Assembly: GCA_919902095.1 (NCBI GenBank)
Contig: CAKKQL010000059.1
Coordinates: 1-6,509 of the forward strand
Reading direction: 5' to 3'
DNA length: 6,509 nucleotides
Source: Acidiferrobacterales bacterium
Lineage (GTDB): Bacteria > Pseudomonadota > Gammaproteobacteria > Acidiferrobacterales > Sulfurifustaceae
In this document: positions 1-5,313 of the stretch, piece by piece
Layout of the letters: every line of letters begins with the position of its first letter
How positions within the stretch are numbered: the stretch's first letter is position 1
Made by a program: the position numbers and the translations under genes
The notes under the pieces: generated by a model
Databases searched by the model: none
The model's input: the letters and a program-made list of their open reading frames with translations, nothing else
What the model was told of the DNA's origin: nothing

Positions 1-123
1 CGCAAGCTGTCGGAGAGCGCGGCGCATGCGACGTTGCGCAAGATGGCGATGGACCGCGGCAAACGCATCGAGGAGATGGCGCAGAGCATTATCTTGGCGG
101 AGGAAGCGCTCGCCCAGGATTAG
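1..123 (+). CDS. nasT: ANTAR-domain transcription antiterminator, NasT-like, C-terminal end only
   Basis: Frame 1 is open from the window edge to a TAG at 121-123 and gives 40 residues. They read as the end of an ANTAR RNA-binding domain: a three-helix pattern with an LRKMAMDRGKRIEEMAQ core, where the alanine and methionine of 'AMD' and the following hydrophobic spacing match the family. ANTAR proteins bind paired RNA hairpins in nascent leaders and prevent intrinsic termination. NasT is the nitrate-assimilation member, with a receiver-like domain before ANTAR, and is normally inhibited by NasS. The receiver part and any nasS lie outside the window. The call is strengthened by what follows: a leader with ANTAR-type hairpins and a nitrate transporter operon. 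A different ANTAR regulator (AmiR- or NasR-like) cannot be excluded from the tail alone, but the context favours NasT. Confidence 0.85.
   Translation, partial: RKLSESAAHATLRKMAMDRGKRIEEMAQSIILAEEALAQD
93..110 (+). promoter_or_regulatory. Weak candidate sigma-54 (-24/-12) promoter inside the end of nasT
   Basis: The sequence contains TTGGC at 94-98 and GCT at 108-110. The GG (96-97) and GC (108-109) are separated by exactly 10 bases, the spacing needed for sigma-54. A start about 12 bases after the GC would fall near 121, just before the first leader hairpin. Against it, the -12 element reads GCGCT rather than TTGCW and the middle of the -24 box is off consensus, so this could be chance in GC-rich coding sequence. 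Nitrate assimilation operons in many Pseudomonadota do use NtrC and sigma-54, which is the only other support. Confidence 0.2.
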
Positions 124-130
124 TTTCGGA

Positions 131-152
131 ATCGGTCCAATGACGGGCCGAT
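131..152 (+). promoter_or_regulatory. ANTAR-target RNA hairpin 1 in the nrt leader
   Basis: Positions 131-138 pair with 145-152 to give an 8-bp stem (one G-U pair) closing the six-base loop AATGAC. Loop position 1 is A and position 4 is G, the two bases that define the ANTAR-binding hexaloop. It begins seven bases after the nasT stop codon. It does not overlap the terminator, so its likely role is to provide one half of the binding site for NasT. Confidence 0.8.
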
Positions 153-159
153 GAATCAA

Positions 160-181
160 GGCAGGTCAATGCTGGCCTGTC
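160..181 (+). promoter_or_regulatory. ANTAR-target RNA hairpin 2 in the nrt leader
   Basis: Positions 160-167 pair with 174-181 (8 bp, including G-U pairs) around the loop AATGCT, again A at position 1 and G at position 4. It lies seven bases after hairpin 1 and two bases before hairpin 3. It could pair functionally with either neighbour to form the two-hairpin unit bound by an ANTAR dimer. Confidence 0.8.
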
Positions 182-183
182 AC

Positions 184-201
184 GTGGACAATGGCGTCCA
201 T
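184..201 (+). promoter_or_regulatory. ANTAR-target RNA hairpin 3, alternative to the terminator
   Basis: Positions 184-189 pair with 196-201 (6 bp, outermost pair G-U) around the loop AATGGC, with A1 and G4 as in hairpins 1 and 2. Its loop end and 3' arm (193-201) are the same bases that form the outer 5' arm of the terminator. The two structures cannot coexist. Binding of NasT here would be expected to block terminator formation, making this the switching element of the leader. Confidence 0.75.
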
Positions 202-239
202 TCGTCCGGGATCGTTCCCGGAAGGATGGACGCCTTTTT
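193..239 (+). terminator. Intrinsic terminator (attenuator) in the nrt leader
   Basis: Positions 193-210 pair with 217-234 as an almost continuous 18-bp stem with one G-A mismatch and one G-U pair. The apical loop is six bases (211-216), and five T residues follow directly at 235-239. This is a strong Rho-independent terminator 79 bases before the nrtA start. Its position between nasT and nrtA, and its overlap with ANTAR hairpin 3, mark it as a regulated attenuator rather than a simple end of the nasT transcript. Confidence 0.9.
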
Positions 240-305
240 ATTTCCAGGGATGGAATGTATGCCGCGGGAGCGCAGGATACGCGAAGCGGCGATTTGGCAA
301 CCAAC

Positions 306-310
306 GAGGA
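306..310 (+). promoter_or_regulatory. Ribosome binding site that decides the nrtA start
   Basis: GAGGA at 306-310 lies 8 bases before the ATG at 319 but only 2 bases before the in-frame ATG at 313, so 319 is the better start. The open frame continues upstream to an ATG at 151, but that codon lies inside the leader hairpins and upstream of the terminator and is not credible. The stretch 240-305 between terminator and this site shows no strong signal. Confidence 0.7.
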
Positions 311-318
311 ACATGACG

Positions 319-1584
319 ATGGCTAACGACAAAGACGCGAACAAGGGTACACCGGTTTCCGGCGGCATCACGCGCCGCGATTTTCTGCGCCTGGGGGCGG
401 CCGGCGCCGCCGCCGGCCTCGCCGGCTGGCGCACCAGCGCCTGGGCCGCGGGCTCGGACGCGCCCGAGAAGAAGGAGGTGAAGATCGGCTTCATCCCGTT
501 GACCGACTGCGCCAGCGTGGTGGTTGCCTCGGAGCTCGGCTTCGACAAGAAGTACGGCATCAAGATCACGCCGACCAAGGAGGCGAGTTGGGCCGCAGTA
601 CGCGACAAGCTCGTGAACGGCGAGCTCGATGCCGCGCACGTGCTCTACGGCCTGATCTACGGCGTGCAGATGGGCACCGGCGGCCCGAAGAAGGACATGG
701 CCATCCTCATGAACCTGAACCACAACGGCCAGGCGATCACGCTCTCGAACAAGCTGAAAGAAAAGGGTGTGACCGACGGCAAGACGCTCAAGACGCTGGT
801 CGACAAGGAGAAGCGCGAATACACCTTCGCCCACACCTTCCCGACCGGCACGCACGCCATGTGGATTTACTACTGGCTCGGGGCGAACGGCATTAACCCG
901 TTCACCGACGTCAAGACCATCACCGTGCCGCCGCCGCAGATGGTGGCCAACATGCGCGTCGGCAACATGGACGGCTACTGTGTCGGCGAGCCGTGGGGCG
1001 CGCGCGCTATTTTCGACAAGATCGGTTTCACCGCCATCACCACCCAGGACATCTGGAAGGACCACCCGGAGAAGACGCTCGGCACGCGCCTCGAATTCGT
1101 GCAGAAAAACCCGAACACGGCGCGCGCCATGACCGCCGCCATTCTGGAAGCCTCGAAGTACATCGATACCATGGCCAACCGGCCCAAGGTGTCGCAGATC
1201 ATCGCCCAGAAAGCCTACGTCAACACCGAGGAGAGCGTGATCGAGGGTCGCATGAAGGGCGAGTACGACAACGGCATCGGCAAGACGTGGAAGGACGCCA
1301 ACTACATGAAGTTCTACAACGACGGCAAGGTTACCTTCCCGTACCTGTCGGACGGCATGTGGTTCATGAGCCAGCACAAGCGCTGGGGTCTGCTCAAGGA
1401 GGACGTGGATTACCTGGCGGTCGCGAAGCAGGTGAATCAGCTCGAGATGTACAAGCAGGCCGCGGCCATGGCCAAGGTGCCGCTGCCCAAAGACCCGATG
1501 CGCAGCGCCAAATTCTTCGACGGCGTCACCTGGGACGGCAAGAACGCCAAGGCTTATGCCGCCGGCTTCAAGGTGCGGGTCTAA
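319..1584 (+). CDS. nrtA: Nitrate ABC transporter, periplasmic substrate-binding protein (Tat-exported)
   Basis: This 421-residue protein captures nitrate (possibly nitrite) in the periplasm and delivers it to the NrtB permease. Residues 18-26 (TRRDFLRLG) form a twin-arginine motif, followed by an Ala/Gly-rich hydrophobic stretch and a likely cleavage site near AWA-AG (41-45), so it is exported folded. This separates it from the cytoplasmic sensor NasS, which lacks a signal. The mature part opens with KIGFIPLTDCA (55-65) and contains FPTGTH (174-179) and VPPPQMVANM (203-212), hallmarks of the NrtA/CmpA family. From memory of the cyanobacterial NrtA structure, nitrate ligands Trp102, Gln155, His196, Gly240 and Lys269 correspond to W91, Q138, H179, G223 and K252; the last four keep a constant offset of 17. 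K252, in HPEK, argues for nitrate rather than bicarbonate. It is the first gene after the attenuator, and 27 bases separate it from nrtB. Confidence 0.93.
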   Translation: MANDKDANKGTPVSGGITRRDFLRLGAAGAAAGLAGWRTSAWAAGSDAPEKKEVKIGFIPLTDCASVVVASELGFDKKYGIKITPTKEASWAAVRDKLVNGELDAAHVLYGLIYGVQMGTGGPKKDMAILMNLNHNGQAITLSNKLKEKGVTDGKTLKTLVDKEKREYTFAHTFPTGTHAMWIYYWLGANGINPFTDVKTITVPPPQMVANMRVGNMDGYCVGEPWGARAIFDKIGFTAITTQDIWKDHPEKTLGTRLEFVQKNPNTARAMTAAILEASKYIDTMANRPKVSQIIAQKAYVNTEESVIEGRMKGEYDNGIGKTWKDANYMKFYNDGKVTFPYLSDGMWFMSQHKRWGLLKEDVDYLAVAKQVNQLEMYKQAAAMAKVPLPKDPMRSAKFFDGVTWDGKNAKAYAAGFKVRV

Positions 1585-1611
1585 CCCTGCGGCGCGTAGC
1601 CGGGAGGAAAC

Positions 1612-2487
1612 ATGAGTGTCGTACGTTTGAAGAAACCAAAGCCGGAAGTCGATGTACCCGCGGCGGTAACGGCGGCGATGCCACCGGTGGCATCGCCGCC
1701 GGCTGCGCCATCGCGCTGGCAAGCGGTCGTACAGGGATTCCAGCGCCTGGTGATACCGCCGGCGATCGGCATCGTGTGCTTCACGCTTGTCTGGGCCTTG
1801 GTGTCCGCGACCAGCGACCTCCCGGGTCCGGCGAAGACATTCGACATCGCGGTGCAGGTGTTCAGCGATCCGTTCTATGACAAGGGTCCGAACGACCAGG
1901 GCATCGGCTGGAACGTCCTGATGTCGCTATCGCGCGTGGGCATGGGCTTCGGCATGGCGGCGCTGGTCGGGATTCCGCTCGGTTTTCTGATCGGCTATTT
2001 CGGTTTCCTGAACCGGGCGATGGCGCCCATCATCAGCATACTGCGGCCGGTGTCACCGCTCGCCTGGCTGCCGATCGGGCTGTACATCTTCAAGCAGGCG
2101 CAACCGGCAGCAATTTGGGTCATTTTCATTTCCAGCCTGTGGCCGATGGTGCTCAATACCGCCTCCGGCGTGACACAGATTCCGCAGGATTACCGCAACG
2201 TCGGGCGCGTGCTGAGCCTGTCGCCGTGGAAGCTGTTCAGTCGCATCCTGTTTCCGTCGGTCGTGCCGTACGTGCTTACGGGCGTGAGGCTGTCGGTGGG
2301 CGTCGCCTGGCTCGTGATCGTGGCCGCCGAGATGCTCACCGGCGGCGTCGGCATCGGCTTCTGGGTGTGGGATCAATGGAACAACCTGAGCGTACAGCAC
2401 ATCATCATCGCGATCTTCGTGGTCGGCATCGTCGGGCTGCTGCTGGAACAGGCGATTCTGCTGCTGGCTCGCCGCTTCCATTATTAA
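1612..2487 (+). CDS. nrtB: Nitrate ABC transporter permease
   Basis: This 291-residue inner-membrane permease belongs to the NrtB/SsuC-type binding-protein-dependent family and forms the membrane channel as a dimer. A hydrophilic, Pro/Ala-rich N-terminus of about 45 residues leads into hydrophobic segments near 47-66, 102-128, 138-160, 165-186, 222-245 and 262-287. The cytoplasmic coupling (EAA-like) loop that contacts the ATPase lies around 196-221, ending in a typical I-L-F-P segment. The stretch LRPVSPLAWLPIGL (144-157) is characteristic of nitrate/sulfonate/taurine-type permeases, and neighbouring nrtA fixes the substrate as nitrate. A clear Shine-Dalgarno (GGGAGG, 1602-1607) precedes the ATG. 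Two stop codons stand in tandem (TAA at 2485, TGA at 2488). Length is normal for the family. Confidence 0.93.
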   Translation: MSVVRLKKPKPEVDVPAAVTAAMPPVASPPAAPSRWQAVVQGFQRLVIPPAIGIVCFTLVWALVSATSDLPGPAKTFDIAVQVFSDPFYDKGPNDQGIGWNVLMSLSRVGMGFGMAALVGIPLGFLIGYFGFLNRAMAPIISILRPVSPLAWLPIGLYIFKQAQPAAIWVIFISSLWPMVLNTASGVTQIPQDYRNVGRVLSLSPWKLFSRILFPSVVPYVLTGVRLSVGVAWLVIVAAEMLTGGVGIGFWVWDQWNNLSVQHIIIAIFVVGIVGLLLEQAILLLARRFHY

Positions 2488-2503
2488 TGAAGCCCGATCA
2501 TGT

Positions 2504-2541
2504 CTTTGTCGGAACAAAGTCCGTAAGACTCGTTCGTCTTG
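2504..2541 (+). other. Two small tandem hairpins in the nrtB-nrtC gap
   Basis: Positions 2504-2509 pair perfectly with 2514-2519 around a CGGA tetraloop, and 2525-2529 pair with 2536-2540 around a six-base TCGTTC loop. The 75-base gap (2488-2562) is the longest between the genes after nrtA and is visibly less GC-rich than the flanking genes. There is no T-run after either hairpin, so they are not a terminator, and the second loop lacks the A1/G4 bases of an ANTAR site. They may tune mRNA stability or processing between permease and ATPase. The nrtC ribosome site AGGGG (2552-2556) follows. Confidence 0.4.
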
Positions 2542-2562
2542 TCATATTAATAGGGGTGCATC

Positions 2563-3351
2563 ATGGAAAAATTTGTCCAGGTTGAAAACGTCCATATGGT
2601 GTTCAACACCCGCAGCGGGCGGTTCGTGGCGCTGGAGGACATCAACCTCAACATCCGTCAGGGCGAGTTCGTCTCGATCATCGGCCACTCCGGCTGCGGC
2701 AAGTCCACGCTGCTTAATCTGGTCGCGGGATTGACCGAGGCCACGAGCGGCGTCCTGCTCCTCGGCGGGCGCGAGATTGCCGGGCCGGGGCCGGATCGGG
2801 GAGTGGTGTTTCAGAATCACTCGCTGCTGCCGTGGCTGACGTGCTTCGGTAACGTCTACCTCGCGGTCGAGCGGGTATTCGGCAAGGCCGAGAATCGGGC
2901 GCAACTCAGGAAACGCACCCAGGAGGCACTGGCGCTCGTCGGCCTGACGCATGCCGAGCACAAGCACCCGCACGAGATTTCGGGTGGCATGAAGCAACGT
3001 GTGGGCATCGCCCGCGCCTTGGCGATGCAGCCCAAGGTGCTGCTGCTCGACGAGCCGTTCGGCGCGCTCGACGCACTCACTCGCGCCAACTTGCAGGAGG
3101 AGCTGATGCGCATCGTCGCCGCCACCGGTTCCACGACCGTGATGGTGACGCACGACGTGGACGAGGCGGTGCTGCTGTCCGACCGCATCGTCATGATGAC
3201 CAACGGGCCGGCGGCGACCATCGGGCGCATCCTGGATGTGAAGCTCGCGCGCCCGCGTCAGCGCCTGGCGCTCGCCGACGACCCGGCCTACCACCGCCTC
3301 CGCGGCGAGGTGCTGAAGTTCCTTTACGAACGCCAGGATAAGGCCGCCTGA
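2563..3351 (+). CDS. nrtC: Nitrate ABC transporter ATP-binding protein (single domain, NrtC/NrtD type)
   Basis: This 262-residue cytoplasmic ATPase powers nitrate import through NrtB. All ABC motifs are present in order: Walker A GHSGCGKST (41-49), Q-loop Q84, signature ISGGMKQR (139-146, with Ile in place of the usual Leu), Walker B VLLLDEP (159-165), D-loop GALD (167-170) and the switch histidine H197. The DEPFGALDALTR segment (163-174) is typical of nitrate/sulfonate/taurine importers. There is no fused C-terminal NrtA-like domain, so in domain terms it resembles cyanobacterial NrtD more than the fused NrtC; the symbol follows the three-gene nrtABC order used in proteobacteria. The start at 2563 has AGGGG six bases upstream. 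Only 14 bases separate its stop from the next gene, which suggests cotranscription. Confidence 0.93.
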   Translation: MEKFVQVENVHMVFNTRSGRFVALEDINLNIRQGEFVSIIGHSGCGKSTLLNLVAGLTEATSGVLLLGGREIAGPGPDRGVVFQNHSLLPWLTCFGNVYLAVERVFGKAENRAQLRKRTQEALALVGLTHAEHKHPHEISGGMKQRVGIARALAMQPKVLLLDEPFGALDALTRANLQEELMRIVAATGSTTVMVTHDVDEAVLLSDRIVMMTNGPAATIGRILDVKLARPRQRLALADDPAYHRLRGEVLKFLYERQDKAA

Positions 3352-3365
3352 GAAAGAACCGTATC

Positions 3366-3884
3366 ATGACGCAACGGTGGTTGCAGATTCGCGGTGATCC
3401 GAGCGTCAGGCAATTCGTGTTTGAGCAGCGCCGCGAGAAGGGCGCATTCGACGAACGCCTGGACGAGGTGCTGGGGCGCGCTGGCCGGCTGCTGCGCGAT
3501 TACGGCGTGTTCCACGCCAAGGTACACTTCTCCACCGGCCAAGTGACACTCTGGCTGTTAAGCGATCCGTTGCGTTACCGGGTGTACGTCAAGGACGAGT
3601 TTCTTGATTCGGCGTTCTGCAACACTTTTCCGCGCATGACTTACACGCCGTGGGCGACGGTGCCGCGCCGGGCGATTACACACGTTCTCGGCGAGTTCCG
3701 GCGCTTGCGCACCATGGACCCGCACCTGTACCTCCGCTCGGGATCGCTGAACGTCGTCAACGGACTCGTCGGCCTCAACTTCTCCTGCGACGGCAGTCAT
3801 TACCTGGATCATGCCGACTTTCTCGCGAACGCGGGACAGCTCTACGCTCAGGACGATTTATGTGGGCCGTCGCCCGGAAAATGA
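3366..3884 (+). CDS. Uncharacterised soluble protein, 172 residues
   Basis: I do not recognise this family. The protein has no signal peptide or membrane segment and is rich in charged residues early on. Residues 21-45 (from RREKGAFDERL) look like one amphipathic helix, followed by beta-like stretches (VHFSTGQVTLWLL, 53-65; RYRVYVKDE, 70-78) and a tyrosine/histidine-rich C-terminal third, suggesting a mixed alpha/beta fold. Codon and GC character resemble the neighbours, so it looks like a real gene rather than a shadow. The start is the only ATG at the head of the frame, but its ribosome site is weak (AGAAAG). The gene starts 14 bases after nrtC and its end overlaps the diguanylate cyclase gene by 25 bases, implying translational coupling. 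A role linking the transporter to cyclic di-GMP signalling is inference from position only. Confidence 0.75.
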   Translation: MTQRWLQIRGDPSVRQFVFEQRREKGAFDERLDEVLGRAGRLLRDYGVFHAKVHFSTGQVTLWLLSDPLRYRVYVKDEFLDSAFCNTFPRMTYTPWATVPRRAITHVLGEFRRLRTMDPHLYLRSGSLNVVNGLVGLNFSCDGSHYLDHADFLANAGQLYAQDDLCGPSPGK

Positions 3885-5296
3885 CGTACCCGGTGGAAAT
3901 CACGCGCGAAGGTATGAACCCTACGAGACAGACCCATGCTGCGGCCCGCAGTGGGTGTCCAGCCGATGCCTTGGAACTCCTGCGTACCATGCCCGATGAG
4001 GCGAGCGTTCTGATCGACGGCGCACAAGAGACCGTGATGGTCGTGAACCGCGAAGGCATCGTCGTGTACGCCAATCCATCCGTCGGGCGGTTTCTCGACG
4101 TGCCGTTCCGGGAGGTTCTCGGACGCCCGGTTTCGCCGTTGCTGGTGTGCGTAAACACGCAAGCATGCCTGATCCAGCAGTTTCCCCTGCACGATGCGCG
4201 CGGCGTCGTGCTCGGCCGCGTCGTTGTGCTGCGGCCGCAGCTACCGGCGGCGGAGGCAGCCAGAACGGCGGACGCAGACGGCATGGCAGGGCGCCTGCTG
4301 CGCGCGCTCACGCGCCTGGATCCGCACCATCAGAGCTTCGCTGAGCTGATGCCAGCCATCCTCAAAATGATTTGCCGCGAGACCGGCTGGCCAATCGGAC
4401 ATGTGTTCGTGCCGAGCCCTGAAGATGCCGAGGTGCTGGTATCCGCCGGCATATGGCACATGGGGGACAGACGATTCGAGGAGTTTGAGCGCGTCACCTG
4501 CGGTATCCGATTGCACGCGGGTGAAGGGTTGCCGGGTCGTGCCATGGAACTGCAGCGGCCGGTATGGATGACGGATGTCAATCTCGACGCTGCCTTCGTG
4601 CGCGCGGCACTCACATCGGAGCTCGGCGTACATGCCGGTCTCGCTTTTCCGGTATACCAGCGACGCCAACTGGTGGCGGTGCTGGAATTCTTCGATACGC
4701 GCGCCATCCGGCCAGATACGGCATTGCTGGCGACGCTTGAGGGAGTGGCACGCCAGATCGGGCTCCTGCTGGAGCACCGTCGGCAGCGTACCGAGCTCGA
4801 CGAGCTCGCCTACACCGACGCGCTCACTGGCGCGGGCAACCGCCGCCGTTTCGACGATGCGCTGAATACCGCGTATGCGTTGGCACGCAAGGAGATGCCG
4901 TGCACTGTCTGTATGTTCGATATGGACCACTTCAAGTCCATCAACGACCGCTTTGGACATGCCGAAGGCGACCGGGTGCTGGTCGAGACCGTGCATCTCG
5001 TGCACCGGCGACTGCGTGGGCAGGATGTGCTCGCGCGCATCGGCGGAGAGGAATTCGCCGTTGTGATGTTCGGTACGCCGCTGCGCGACGCGCGGAAGGT
5101 GGCCGAGCTCCTGCGCCGTGGCATCCGGTCGGACATCCGGTTGCGCGAATTCGGTGTGGCGGTGACCGCCAGCTTCGGGCTGGCGCAGGCGGATGTAGCA
5201 CGGGACGCCGATGGCGGGGCGGTTCTGGAGCGCGCGGACGCGGCGCTCTATCGGGCCAAACGCTCCGGCCGGAACAAGGTGGTCGTTTCAATCTAG
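3860..5296 (+). CDS. Diguanylate cyclase with PAS and GAF sensor domains (PAS-GAF-GGDEF)
   Basis: Predicted to make cyclic di-GMP from two GTP in the cytoplasm; no membrane segment is visible. Domains in order: PAS-like sensor about 54-125 (ETVMVVNREGIVVYANPSVG, 57-76), GAF about 148-306, a linking helix about 293-316, and GGDEF about 312-478. The cyclase signature is GGEEF at 395-399, an active variant. DALTGAGNRR (320-329) and the FDMD metal-binding segment are present. RGQD (386-389) lies five residues before GGEEF, matching the RxxD inhibitory site, so product feedback is expected. The start at 3860 has AGGA six bases upstream (3850-3853) and gives 478 residues. An ATG at 3881 overlaps the preceding stop as ATGA but has a poor ribosome site. 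The sensed ligand is unknown. An EAL gene follows after 17 bases, so opposing activities are encoded together. Confidence 0.92.
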   Translation: MWAVARKMTYPVEITREGMNPTRQTHAAARSGCPADALELLRTMPDEASVLIDGAQETVMVVNREGIVVYANPSVGRFLDVPFREVLGRPVSPLLVCVNTQACLIQQFPLHDARGVVLGRVVVLRPQLPAAEAARTADADGMAGRLLRALTRLDPHHQSFAELMPAILKMICRETGWPIGHVFVPSPEDAEVLVSAGIWHMGDRRFEEFERVTCGIRLHAGEGLPGRAMELQRPVWMTDVNLDAAFVRAALTSELGVHAGLAFPVYQRRQLVAVLEFFDTRAIRPDTALLATLEGVARQIGLLLEHRRQRTELDELAYTDALTGAGNRRRFDDALNTAYALARKEMPCTVCMFDMDHFKSINDRFGHAEGDRVLVETVHLVHRRLRGQDVLARIGGEEFAVVMFGTPLRDARKVAELLRRGIRSDIRLREFGVAVTASFGLAQADVARDADGGAVLERADAALYRAKRSGRNKVVVSI

Positions 5297-5313
5297 CTAG
5301 GGAGGATCAGTTG

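Noticed and set aside
151..318. Longer nrtA reading frame starting at the ATG at 151
   Set aside because: The extra 56 codons run through ANTAR hairpins and the intrinsic terminator, and they would bury the twin-arginine signal far from the N-terminus. GAGGA supports the ATG at 319.
238..1722. Long minus-strand open frame of 494 codons opposite nrtA
   Set aside because: It is a GC-rich antisense shadow. Its composition is dominated by Arg, His, Leu, Val and Gly and no motif is recognisable, while the plus strand encodes a clear NrtA.
993..1880. Plus-strand open frame of 295 codons across the nrtA-nrtB junction
   Set aside because: It lies out of frame with both genes, is Arg/Gly/His/Gln-rich, and has no domain; codon bias of the true frames explains it.
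2504..2541. Second ANTAR site or terminator in the nrtB-nrtC gap
   Set aside because: Loops are CGGA and TCGTTC, without A1/G4, and no T-run follows either stem.
2543..2553. Possible -10 box (TATTAA) for a separate nrtC promoter
   Set aside because: No reasonable -35 element is found 16-18 bases upstream, and the A/T-rich run simply precedes the ribosome site.
4241..5005. Minus-strand open frame of 254 codons opposite the GAF/GGDEF gene
   Set aside because: No recognisable domain, and it is fully covered by a well-supported plus-strand gene.
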